Assembly (NCBI GenBank): GCA_037953745.1
Contig: JBAKBP010001620.1
Span: 62,001-126,000, forward strand
Source of the DNA: Lithodes maja
Taxonomy: Eukaryota; Arthropoda; Malacostraca; Decapoda; Lithodidae
Length of the DNA stretch: 64,000 nucleotides
Reading direction: 5' to 3'
Below, piece by piece: positions 43,170-55,532 of the stretch. The position numbers were made by a program, and so were the translations under genes. The notes beneath the pieces were generated by a model. The model was not told the origin of the DNA. It worked only from the letters and a program-made list of their open reading frames with translations, and ran no database searches. Each line of letters starts with the position of its first letter. The first letter of the stretch is position 1.

Positions 43170-45644
43170 TAAGAAGGCATACAGAATATATCTTGATTAA
43201 TCCTCTTTGCTAGCATATATCCTTCCTAAGCTTCATAAAGGCTACATAAAAGGCTACAGAATATATCTTGAGTAATCCTCTTTGCAAGCATATATCCTTC
43301 CTAAGCTTCATAAAGGCTACATAAAAGGCTACAGAATATATCTTGATTAATCCTCTTTGCTAGCATATATCCTTCCTAAGCTTCATAAAGGCTACATAAA
43401 AGGCTACAGAATATATCTTGATTAATCCTCTTTGCTAGCATATATCCTTCCTAAGCTTCATAAAGGCTACATAAAAGGCTACAGAATATATCTTGATTAA
43501 TCCTCTTTGCTAGCATATATCCTTCCTAAGCTGCATAAAGGCTACATAAAAGGCTACAGAATATATCTTGATTAATCCTCTTTGCAAGCATATATCCTTC
43601 CTAAGCTTCATAAAGGCTACATAAAAGGCTACAGAATATATCTTGATTAATCCTCTTTGCTAGCATATATCCTTCCTAAGCTGCATAAAGGCTACATAAA
43701 AGGCTACAGAATATATCTTGATTAATCCTGTTTGCTAGCATATATCCTTCCTAAGCTGCACAAAGGCTACATAAAAGGCTACAGAATATATCTTGATTAA
43801 TCCTCTTTGCTAGCATATATCCTTCCTAAGCTTCATAAAGGCTACATAAAAGGCTACAGAATATATCTTGATTAATCCACTTTGCTAGATTATATCCTTC
43901 CTAAGCTTCATAAAGGCTACATAAAAGGCTACAGAATATATCTTGATTAATCCTCTTTGCTAGCATATATCCTTCCTAAGCTTCATAAAGGCTACATAAA
44001 AGGCTACAGAATATATCTTGAGTAATCCTCTTTGCTAGCATATATCCTTCCTAAGCTTCATAAAGGCTACATAAAAGGCTACAGCATATATCTTGATTAA
44101 TCCTCTTTGCTAGCATATATCCTTCCTAAGCTTCATAAAGGCTACATAAAAGGCTATAGAATATATCTTGATTAATCCTCTTTGCTAGCATATATCCTTC
44201 CTAAGCTTCATAAAGGCTACATAAAAGGCTACAGAATATATCTTGATTAATCCTCTTTGCTAGCATACATCCTTCCTAAGCTTCATAAAGGCTACATAAA
44301 AGGCTACAGCATATATCTTGATTTATCCTCTTTGCTAGCATATATCCTTCCTAAGCTTCATAAAGGCTACATAAAAGGCTACAGAATATATCTTGATTAA
44401 TCCTCTTTGCTAGCATATATCCTTCCTAAGCTTCATAAAGGCTACATAAAAGGCTACAGAATATATCTTGATTAATCCTCTTTGCTAGCATATATCCTTC
44501 CTAAGCTTCATAAAGGCTACATAAAAGGCTACAGAATATATCATGATTAATCCTCTTTGCTAGCATATATCCTTCCTAAGCTGCATAATGGCTACATAAA
44601 AGGCTACAGAATATATCTTGATTAATCCTCTTTGCTAGCATATATCCTTCCTAAGCTTCATAAAGGCTACATAAAAGGCTACAGAATATATCGTTATTAC
44701 TCCTCTTTGCTAGCATATATCCTTCCTAAGCTTCATAAAGGCTACATAAAAGGCTACAGAATATATCTTGATTAATCCTCTTTGCTAGCATATATCCTTC
44801 CTAAGCTTCAGAAAGGCTACATAAAAGGCTACAGAATATATCTTGATTAATCCTCTTTGCTAGCATATATCCTTCCTAAGCTTCATAAAGGCTACATAAA
44901 AGGCTACAGAATATATCTTGATTAATCCTCTTTGCTAGCATATATCCTTCCTAAGCTTCATAAAGGCTTCATAAAAGGGTACAGAATATATCTTGATTTA
45001 TCCTGTTTGCTAGCCTATATCCTTCCAAAGCTTCATAAAGGCTACATTAAAGGCTACAGAATATATCTTGATTAATCCTCTTTGCTAGCATATATCCTTC
45101 CTAAGCTTCATAAAGGCTACATAAAAGGCTACAGAATATATCTTGATTAATCCTCTTTGCTAGCATATATCCTTCCTAAGCTTCATAAAGGCTACATAAA
45201 AGGTTACAGAATATATCTTGATTAATCCTCTTTGCTAGCATATATCCTTCCTAAGCTTCATAAAGGCTACATAAAAGGCTACAGAATATATCTTGATTAA
45301 TCCTCTTTGCTAGCATATATCCTTCCTAAGCTTCATAAAGGCTACATAAAAGGCTACAGAATATATCTTGATTAATCCTCTTTGCTAGCATATATCCTTC
45401 CTAAGCTTCATAAAGGCTACATAAAAGGCTACAGAATATATCTTGATTAATCCTCTTTGCTAGCATATATCCTTCCTAAGCTTCATAAAGGCTACATAAA
45501 AGGCTACAGAATATATCTTGATTAATCCTCTTTGCTAGCATATATCCTTCCTAAGCTTCATAAAGGCTACATAAAAGGCTACAGAATATATCTTCATTAA
45601 TCCTCTTTGCTAGCATATATCCTTCCTAAGCTTCATAAAGGCTA
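43170..45644 (+). repeat. Satellite array 2, about 33 monomers of 75 bp
   Basis: Same monomer as array 1. It contains the variant order CCACTTTGCTAGATT (near 43877), GAGTAATCC, CAGCATATATC, TATAGAAT, then CCTGTTTGCTAG with TTCCAAAGC (near 45003), as in arrays 1 and 3. 2475 bp is exactly 33 periods. Confidence 0.97.
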
Positions 45645-45874
45645 TTTTTTTTTTTTTTTTTTTTTTTTAAGAGACAATGAACGGAGGAAGGAAAAACACA
45701 GATAAAACAAAAAGGTCCATGTGCCTAAAGGCATCCTCCATTCATAAAATGTTTGTAACAACTGGATTTAAACATTTGTAGATTGTAAGTTTGTGGAAAG
45801 CAATTCGAGGGAAGTGAATTCCAAAGAGTAGTAGCTCTGGAGATAAATGAATTCTGATAAGCAGAAGTTCTGCA

Positions 45875-46620
45875 TTATGGAGGAGAGAGTGTAAATTCAT
45901 GGGCACTCTCAGCTGCCCTAGTTCTACGGGGAAAGATGTGGAGAGGCGGCACAATTGAAGAAAGTTCCTCGGAACAATTGCTGTGAAAATATCTGTAGAA
46001 TAATGCAAGGGATGCAACGTTTCTTCGTATGGATAATGTAGGAAGGTCCTGTGTGATTGCAGGGTTATTGATTAATCTAATAGCTTTATTTTGAATTTTG
46101 TCCAACTGCCTCAATGCAACCACTCCACTTCCACCCCACAGAGGTGAACAGTAATCCATCTGAGAACGCACATGACTTTTATATATTACGGCCAACTGCT
46201 CGTCAGTGAAGAATTCTCGAACTCTGTACAGGAGTCCCAGTTTTTTAGAGGCATTCTTAGCAATGCTTCTAACATAATGTGTCCAGCTCAAGTTAGTAGT
46301 TAATGTTACACCGAGAATGTCAATACTAGGGGAAGTGGGAATATTTACATCATTAAAAAATATATGGGAGTCAGTGAGATTCTGTCGGTTAGAAAATTGA
46401 ATGTACTTGGTTTTCTGTGCATTAAAGGAAACTAGATTCTCTTGTCCCCATTCATTAATTCTAGAAAGGTCCTGGTTCAGAGAAATTACAGTGTTTATTT
46501 TTGAATTTATAAGATCGGGTTGGGTGAAAGAATTGGTAAATGTGAAGGAACTGTGGAGTGTTGAGTCATCTGCGTAGGAATGTATTGGATTATGAGTGGT
46601 AGATATGAAATCATTGATAT
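45875..46620 (-). pseudogene. LINE E reverse transcriptase, C-terminal part (unit 2)
   Basis: Copy of 37548-38293 with a few replacements (for example QPDL for QLDL). Same split by F. Confidence 0.82.
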
Positions 46621-46830
46621 AAGAACATAAGAAAATGGGAGTCTGCAGAAAGCCGATTGGCCTAAGAAAGGCAGATCCCTGTCCCACACAACCCCAATTC
46701 AATTACAAAGCCCAATTATAGGCTTCACACTCTAATACCCTGAGGATCATCTTACCAAAACGGTTAGAGATTAACGCAGGATTATGGGGGTCTGCAGAGC
46801 GCTGATTGGCCCAACCCGGCTGATCCCCCT

Positions 46831-49800
46831 TCACACCCAACCCTTCTCGTCCATATGCTTATCCAATTTTATCTTAAAGCTTCCTACAGTTTTAGATCCC
46901 ACTATAGCACTTGGTAGTCCATTCCACCCATCTACAACTCTGTTACCAAACCAATACTTGCCTATATCTTTTCTGAAACGAAATTTATCTAATTTGAAAC
47001 CATTGGTTCGAGTTCTTTCGCTATCACTGAGCTTTAGTACATTTGTCATGTCCCCTTTGTTAATCCCACTAACCCACTTGAACACCTCTATCATATCTCC
47101 TCTAACTCTGCATCTCTCTAACGAATGTAAACCTAATTTCTTCAACCTTTCTTCATACGAAAGATTTCTAATATTATGGATCATTTTTGTCATTCTACGC
47201 TGTACTCTCTCCAATGAATCTATGTCCATTCTGTAATAAGGACACCAAAATTGGACAGCATAATCCATATGGGGTCTCACTAATGACAAGTAAAGTTTTA
47301 AGATAACATCAGCAGTTCTGTTACTCACGCTCCTAGAGATGAACCCGAGAATCCTGTTTGCCTTATTACGAACGCTTATACACTGTTTTCTAGGCTTCAA
47401 ATCATTGCTAACAAACACACCTAGATCTTTCTCGCAATCTGAATTTTCTAATTCTAAATTAGCTAGTTTATATTTAACATTTGTTTGCATCTTCCCTATC
47501 TTTAATACCTTGCATTTGTCAATGTTAAACTTCATCTGCCAATTTACTGACCATTCATGTAAGGTATCTAGATCCCTTTGGAGGCACTCTATATCGCTAT
47601 CTGAATCAATTGATCTCCCTATTTTAGTATCGTCTGCGAATTTACTTATCCTACTAGTTATACCTAAATCTAGGTCATTTATGTATATAAGAAACAACAG
47701 GGGACCTAATACCGATCCCTGCGGGACACCACTTTTGACTGCTCCCCATTCTGACTTGGTACCATTTATGCTGACTCTCTGCTTCCTACCAATTAGCCAT
47801 GACCTAATCCATCCTAACAACGCCCCACCTATTCCATGTGCCTCAACCTTTCTCATCAATCTCTCATGAGGGACTCTGTCGAAAGCTTTACTGAAATCTA
47901 AATATATAATATCATATGACTTGTCATTATCTACTGCTTTATATACCTCTGAGAAAAAACTAAGCAAATTAGTAAGGCAAGACCGTCCCTGAGTGAATCC
48001 ATGCTGAGAAGAATTGATTAAGTTAAATGGTTCTAAGTGGTTTCTCATTTTCCTAGCAATAATTGACTCTAGTAGCTTTCCTATGATTGAAGTGAGACTA
48101 ATGGGACGGTAATTGGATGCTATTGATTTATCACCTTTTTTGAAGATCGGAACTACATTTGCAAGCTTCCAAGCTTCTGGAACTATACCTGTTTCTAATG
48201 ACTTGTTAAATAGAAATGTTAATGGGTAACTTAACTCCTCTCTGCATTCTTTTAATACTCTAGCATATACCTCATCAGGACCAGGCGATTTATGAGGTTT
48301 CAGTCTGTCAATTTCCTTAAGCACATCATTTCTACTTATAGTAACCGTACTTAACCTATTATCTATACTATCGCTGTATACCTTACGGACTTCTGGAAAC
48401 TGTGCCAAATTTTCATTAGTGAAAACGGAAAGAAATTGACTATTTAATGTACTTCACATTTCTAAATCACTTTCTGTCATTTCTCCTATCGAAGTTTTAA
48501 GGGGACCAATTACATCTCTAACCTTGGATTTATATAGTTGGTAAAAAGCTTTAGGATTATTTTTTGAGTCATTGGCAACCTTAATTTCATAATTTTTTTT
48601 TTCTTTACTAATATCCTTTTTTACCTGTCGTGATAGATTCTGATAGTAAGCAAGTAGGTGAATTTCGCCTTTTTTAATTTTTCTATATATTCCTCTCTTT
48701 TTTCCTAGAAGATCTAATAGTCTATTATTCATCCATTTGGGTTGGTTCTGTGTTGATCTAAATTTTCTTTTGGGGATATATTTATTTTGTGCATTGAATA
48801 CTGACTTGATAAAATTATCGTATGTATCTACCAAGTTTGACGTCTCTTCCTGACTTAAGATGACAGGTGCCTGAGAAAGGATACACTCATTTGGACACCT
48901 GGATCGACTTAATTTTTTGACCATAGGGTCCGCTAACAGGGCTTCTCTTAACCCACCATAATTGGCTTTTCTGAAGTCAGGTATTAAGAACATAAGAACA
49001 TAAGAAAATGGGAGTCTGCAGAAAGCCGATTGGCCTAAGCAAGGCAGATCCCTGTCCCACACAACCCCAATTCAATTACAAAGCCCAATTATAGGCTTCA
49101 CACTCTAATACCCTGAGGATCATCTTACCAAAACGGTTAGAGATTAACGCAGGATTATGGGGGTCTGCAGAGCGCTGATTGGCCCAACCCGGCTGATCCC
49201 CCTTCACACCCAACCCTTCTCGTCCATAATTATGCTTATCCAATTTTATCTTAAAGCTCCCTACAGTTTTAGATCCCACTATAGCACTTGGTAGTCCATT
49301 CCACCCATCTACAACTCTGTTACCAAACCAATACTTGCCTATATCTTTTCTGAAACGAAATTTATCTAATTTGAAACCATTTAGTATTAATGTTGTATTC
49401 TCTCTGATATTACCTTTCCATTGTATATTAAAATACACAGAATTGTGATCACTATTTCCTAGGTGGTCCCCGATTTCTACACTATTTATCATATGTTCAT
49501 TGTTACTGAAAACTAAATCGAGAATATTATCACCTCTAGTCGGCGTAGCTATGAATTGAGATAAAAAACTATCTTGTACTACCTCAATAAACTCCTTTGA
49601 ATCAGAGTCGCCTATTTGTTGCTGCCAATCTATATTAGGGAAATTAAAATCCCCCATAATGCACACGTTGCTAAGCCTTGATGCTATTTTAATTTCCTCC
49701 CATAATGATGTTCCGTCATTTCTACTCATATTTGGCGGTCTATACATAACTCCAATAACTAAAGTCTCACTACCTTCGTTAACTTCTACCCAAACACTTT

Positions 49801-50242
49801 CATTTTCATTATTTACTCTAATACCTGATTTAGTACAGCTTTTTAATGAACTCCTGACAAACACTGCTATACCGCCGCCCCTCCTACTTGTTCGGTCATA
49901 TTTAAACAAACTATATCCCGGTATATCAAACTCTGCTAAAAAATGCCTGGTTTCTGTATTAATCCATGTTTCAGTTAGCGCTATTATGTCTATATTTTCT
50001 TTGCTAACCAGTGCTCTAAGTTCGTTCATTTTGTTACATAAACTCCTGCAATTTGTATAATAAACCCTCAAACTATTACTTGTATTTGCAACTATTTTTC
50101 TATTGTTTTTAACTAATTTATTTTTACCTGTTGAACTACTGGACCTAGACGGAAAAGCTACGCTATCAGAATGTTCGTTATTACTATCAATTGCATGTGG
50201 CTGGGATTCTATTTTACTTACACACCTATGGTTTATTAACAA
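46831..50242 (-). pseudogene. LINE F ORF2 (unit 2)
   Basis: As in unit 1, it is interrupted by F' and carries the same in-frame TGA (48454-48456). The RT part downstream of the TGA is open for 525 codons with FADD intact. Unit 2 lacks the unit-1 frameshift and TAA. Confidence 0.85.
48988..49384 (-). mobile_element. F' (unit 2)
   Basis: Same TATTAA flanks (48982-48987 and 49385-49390). 397 bp because of a 4-base AATT insertion near 49228. Confidence 0.88.
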
Positions 50243-51144
50243 AACCCCGCAACAAACTTGTCAAGTGAGCTGGCTAAGGTCGAAACTCCTAGTCGAGAGA
50301 GATGTACTCCATCCTGGGCATACAGTTCATCCTTACCGTAGAAGAGGGTCCAGTTATCCAGGAATGGAATAGTATTTGCCTTGCAATACTTCTCCAGCCG
50401 GCTATTTACACCAATAGCCCTGAAGGACCATTCCTTCCTTACCCCTCTTCTTGGTAGGATACTGTGTACCACAGGAACTCCACCCTTCTCCTTGATCCTC
50501 TTCAACATTTCCTGGTACGTGGTGAGCAACTCCTCAGTCCTGCATTTCCAAATGTCGTTGCTCCCTGCGTTGAGGAAGATGATGGGGTCCTCTCCACTCG
50601 CTTCCATGACACCATCTAGCTTTTCTGCCACCTTCTCGACTCCGGCACCAGGCAGACAGACAACTTTACCAACATGTGTGTTAGTAGCCCTACCAAGGTA
50701 TTTAACCATTGAATCCCCTACACTTAAAATAGACTTAGCTGTTTTCTGTTGCCGGCCTGTAGCAGAAGTAGTAGCAGCAGAAGTAGCTGCAGATTTCCTC
50801 CCCTCTCCTCTCACTGCCCCGCTGTAAGACGGGTCATCTCCTTCCTCCTTTCCCCCTTCACTGCCATCACACCCGTCATCCAGGGCGCTATACTTGTTTT
50901 TAACAGTCACATACTTCTTCTGGAAGGTTAATTTCATTCCTCTTGAAGATGCCACCTTCCAGGAAGAGTCCAGGTTTCCTACACCAGTGGCATTTTTGTT
51001 TTCCTCAAAATATGCCATCTTCAATGCTAAGTTCTCGTCCTTGAGAGATTGGACCTCGAGCTCAACATTCTCCAGCCTCTCTTGCAAAGCAAGACAAAGC
51101 TGGAGAACATGGGAAGAGGTGACAATCTCATCAGCACAAGCCAT
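50236..51144 (-). CDS. LINE F ORF1 (unit 2)
   Basis: 302 codons from ATG at 51144. SGNH motifs intact (VGDSMVKY, GSNDIW, DGVHLS). One codon longer than unit 1 through a 3-base insertion near 51009 that adds a Tyr after the coiled coil. Confidence 0.84.
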   Translation of the reverse strand: MACADEIVTSSHVLQLCLALQERLENVELEVQSLKDENLALKMAYFEENKNATGVGNLDSSWKVASSRGMKLTFQKKYVTVKNKYSALDDGCDGSEGGKEEGDDPSYSGAVRGEGRKSAATSAATTSATGRQQKTAKSILSVGDSMVKYLGRATNTHVGKVVCLPGAGVEKVAEKLDGVMEASGEDPIIFLNAGSNDIWKCRTEELLTTYQEMLKRIKEKGGVPVVHSILPRRGVRKEWSFRAIGVNSRLEKYCKANTIPFLDNWTLFYGKDELYAQDGVHLSRLGVSTLASSLDKFVAGFC

Positions 51145-51240
51145 CACTAGGAATGTTCACCTCACTAGGGGATAAACAGGTATGTCACGAGCGGTCACTG
51201 GGTACGTCCTCACTGGTCAAAGGTCAGGAGCCTACTGACC

Positions 51241-51520
51241 TATGAATGAGGAACAGAGTTGGGGCCAATACTGATCCCTGGGGAACACCAGCATTTATTG
51301 AGTGAAATTGAGAATAAAGGCCATCTACCATTACACATATTTTTCTGTTATGAAGATAAGAAGAAATTAGTGGAACTAATGATGCAAGGCCGTAGTGTGA
51401 CATCTTCGACAATAAGGATTGATGCCAGACTCTATCAAATGCCTTTGATATATCCAGTGCTATTGTATGTGTTTCACCATGTTGGTCTGTAGCTTGGTTG
51501 ATTTGATGCGTAAGAAGGCA
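51241..51520 (-). pseudogene. LINE E reverse transcriptase, N-terminal fragment (unit 2)
   Basis: Copy of 42900-43169. The GVPQGSVLAPTLF block is present. It abuts satellite array 3. Confidence 0.8.
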
Positions 51521-54348
51521 TACAGAATATATCTTGATTAATCCTCTTTGCTAGCATATATCCTTCCTAAGCTTCATAAAGGCTACATAAAAGGCTACAG
51601 AATATATCTTGATTAATCCTCTTTGCAAGCATATATCCTTCCTAAGCTTCATAAAGGCTACAGAATATATCTTGATTAATCCTCTTTGCTAGCATATATC
51701 CTTCCTAAGCTTCATAAAGGCTACATAAAAGGCTACAGAATATATCTTGATTAATCCTCTTTGCTAGCATATATCCTTCCTAAGCTACATAAAGGCTACA
51801 TAAAAGGCTACAGAATATATCTTGATTAATCCTCTTTGCAAGCATATATCCTTCCTAAGCTTCATAAAGGCTACATAAAAGGCTACATAATATATCTTGA
51901 TTAATCCTCTTTGCTAGCATATATCCTTCCTAAGCTGCATAAATGCTACATAAAAGGCTACAGAATATATCTTGATTAATCCTCTTTGCTAGCATATATC
52001 CTTCCTAAGCTGCACAAAGGCTACATAAAAGGCTACAGAATATATCTTGATTAATCTTCTTTGCTAGCATATATCCTTCCTAAGCTTCATAAAGGCTACA
52101 TAAAAGGCTACAGAATATATCTTGATTAATCCACTTTGCTAGATTATATCCTTCTTAAGCTTCATAAAGGCTACATAAAAGGCTACAGAATATATCTTGA
52201 TTAATCCTCTTTGCTAGCATATATCCTTCCTAAGCTTCATAAAGGCTACATAAAAGGCTACAGAATATATCTTGAGTAATCCTCTTTGCTAGCATATATC
52301 CTTCCTAAGCTTCATAAAGGCTACATAAAAGGCTACAGCATATATCTTGATTAATCCTCTTTGCTAGCATATATCCTTCCTAAGCTTCATAAAGGCTACA
52401 TAAAAGGCTATAGAATATATCTTGATTAATCCTCTTTGCTAGCATATATCCTTCCTAAGCTTCATAAAGGCTACATAAAAGGCTACAGAATATATCTTGA
52501 TTAATCCTCTTTGCTAGCATATATCCTTCCTAAGCTTCATAAAGGCTACATAAAAGGCTACAGAATATATCTTGATTAATCCTCTTTGCTAGCATATATC
52601 CTTCCTAAGCTTCATAAAGGCTACATAAAAGGCTACAGAATATATCTTGATTAATCCACTTTGCTAGATTATATCCTTCTTAAGCTTCATAAAGGCTACA
52701 TAAAAGGCTACAGAATATATCTTGATTAATCCTCTTTGCTAGCATATATCCTTCCTAAGCTTCATAAAGGCTACATAAAAGGCTACAGAATATATCTTGA
52801 GTAATCCTCTTTGCTAGCATATATCCTTCCTAAGCTTCATAAAGGCTACATAAAAGGCTACAGCATATATCTTGATTAATCCTCTTTGCTAGCATATATC
52901 CTTCCTAAGCTTCATAAAGGCTACATAAAAGGCTATAGAATATATCTTGATTAATCCTCTTTGCTAGCATATATCCTTCCTAAGCTTCATAAAGGCTACA
53001 TAAAAGGCTACAGAATATATCTTGATTAATCCTCTTTGCTAGCATATATCCTTCCTAAGCTTCATAAAGGCTACATAAAAGGCTACAGAATATATCTTGA
53101 TTAATCCTCTTTGCTAGCATATATCCTTCCTAAGCTTCATAAAGGCTACATAAAAGGCTACAGAATATATCTTGATTAATCCTCTTTGCTAACATATATC
53201 CTTCCTAAGCTTCATAAAGGCTACATAAAAGGCTACAGAATATATCTTGATTAATCCTCTTTGCTAGCATATATCCTTCCTAAGCTGCATAATGGCTACA
53301 TAAAAGGCTACAGAATATATCTTGATTAATCCTCTTTGCTAGCATATATCCTTCCTAAGCTTCATAAAGGCTACATAAAAGGCTACAGAATATATCGTTA
53401 TTACTCCTCTTTGCTAGCATATATCCTTCCTAAGCTTCATAAAGGCTACATAAAAGGCTACAGAATATATCTTGTTAATCCTCTTTGCTAGCATATATCC
53501 TTCCTAAGCTTCAGAAAGGCTACATAAAAGGCTACAGAATATATCTTGATTAATCCTCTTTGCTAGCATATATCCTTCCTAAGCTTCATAAAGGCTACAT
53601 AAAAGGCTACAGAATATATCTTGATTAATCCTCTTTGCTAGCATATATCCTTCCTAAGCTTCATAAAGGCTTCATAAAAGGGTACAGAATATATCTTGAT
53701 TAATCCTGTTTGCTAGCATATATCCTTCCAAAGCTTCATAAAGGCTACATTAAAGGCTACAGAATATATCTTGATTAATCCTCTTTGCTAGCATATATCC
53801 TTCCTAAGCTTCATAAAGGCTACATAAAAGGCTACAGAATATATCTTGATTAATCCTCTTTGCTAGCATATATCCTTCCTAAGCTTCATAAAGGCTACAT
53901 AAAAGGTTACAGAATATATCTTGATTAATCCTCTTTGCTAGCATATATCCTTCCTAAGCTTCATAAAGGCTACATAAAAGGCTACAGAATATATCTTGAT
54001 TAATCCTCTTTGCTAGCATATATCCTTCCTAAGCTTCATAAAGGCTACATAAAAGGCTACAGAATATATCTTGATTAATCCTCTTTGCTAGCATATATCC
54101 TTCCTAAGCTTCATAAAGGCTACATAAAAGGCTACAGAATATATCTTGATTAATCCTCTTTGCTAGCATACATCCTTCCTAAGCTTCATAAAGGCTACAT
54201 AAAAGGCTACAGAATATATCTTGATTAATCCTCTTTGCTAGCATATATCCTTCCTAAGCTTCATAAAGGCTACATAAAAGGCTACAGAATATATCTTCAT
54301 TAATCCTCTTTGCTAGCATATATCCTTCCTAAGCTTCATAAAGGCTAA
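51521..54348 (+). repeat. Satellite array 3, about 38 monomers of 75 bp
   Basis: It contains two copies of a seven-monomer (525-bp) block marked by CCACTTTGCTAGATT at 52131 and again at 52656. One monomer near 51650 is 15 bp shorter, consistent with deletion between the two AAGGCTACA words. Near 53474 two bases are missing. The CCTGTTTGCTAG marker is near 53706. Confidence 0.97.
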
Positions 54349-54576
54349 TTTTTTTTTTTTTTTTTTTTTAAAGAGACAATGAACGGAGGAAGGAAAAACA
54401 CAGATAAAACAAAAAGGTCCATGTGCCTAAAGGCATCCTCCATTCATAAAATGTTTGTAACAACTGGATTTAAACATTTGTAGATTGTAAGTTTGTGGAA
54501 AGCAATTCGAGGGAAGTGAATTCCAAAGAGTAGTAGCTCTGGGGATAAATGAATTCTGATAAGCAGAAGTTCTGCA

Positions 54577-55322
54577 TTATGGAGGAGAGAGTGTAAATTC
54601 ATGGGCACTCTCAGCTGCCCTAGTTCTACGGGGAAAGATGTGGAGAGGCGGCACAATTGAAGAAAGTTCCTCGGAACAATTGCTGTGAAAATATCTGTAG
54701 AATAATGCAAGGGATGCAACGTTTCTTCGTATGAATAATGTAGGAAGGTCCTGTGTGATTGCAGGGTTATTGATTAATCTAATAGCTTTATTTTGAATTT
54801 TGTCCAACTGCCTCAATGCAACCACTCCACTTCCACCCCACAGAGGTGAACAGTAATCCATCTGAGAACGCACATGACTTTTATATATTACGGCCAACTG
54901 CTCGTCAGTGAAGAATTCTCGAACTCTGTACAGGAGTCCCAGTTTTTTAGAGGCATTCTTAGCAATGCTTCTAACATAATGTGTCCAGCTCAAGTTAGTA
55001 GTTAATGTTACACCGAGAATGTCAATACTAGGGGAAGTGGGAATATTTACATCATTAAAAAATATATGGGAGTCAGTGAGATTCTGTCGGTTAGAAAATT
55101 GAATGTACTTGGTTTTCTGTGCATTAAAGGAAACTAGATTCTCTTGTCCCCATTCATTAATTCTAGAAAGGTCCTGGTTCAGAGAAATTACAGTGTTTAT
55201 TTTTGAATTTATAAGATCGGGTTGGGTGAAAGAATTGGTAAATGTGAAGGAACTGTGGAGTGTTGAGTCATCTGCGTAGGAATGTATTGGATTATGAGTG
55301 GTAGATATGAAATCATTGATAT
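54577..55322 (-). pseudogene. LINE E reverse transcriptase, C-terminal part (unit 3)
   Basis: Copy of 37548-38293 and 45875-46620 with single replacements (LFIRRN for LSIRRN). Confidence 0.82.
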
Positions 55323-55532
55323 AAGAACATAAGAAAATGGGAGTCTGCAGAAAGCCGATTGGCCTAAGAAAGGCAGATCCCTGTCCCACACAACCCCAAT
55401 TCAATTACAAAGCCCAATTATAGGCTTCACACTCTAATACCCTGAGGATCATCTTACCAAAACGGTTAGAGATTAACGCAGGATTATGGGGGTCTGCAGA
55501 GCGCTGATTGGCCCAACCCAGCTGATCCCCCT

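Larger units (their letters stand above)
46621..51240 (-). mobile_element. LINE F (unit 2)
   Basis: Copy of 38294-42899 with the same TAT borders (46618-46620 and 51241-51243). Confidence 0.87.
45645..51520 (-). mobile_element. Composite unit 2: LINE E with nested F and F'
   Basis: Second copy of the unit at 37320-43169, with 24 T at the left (45645-45668) and the same insertion points. Only scattered substitutions and a few small indels separate it from unit 1. Confidence 0.87.
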
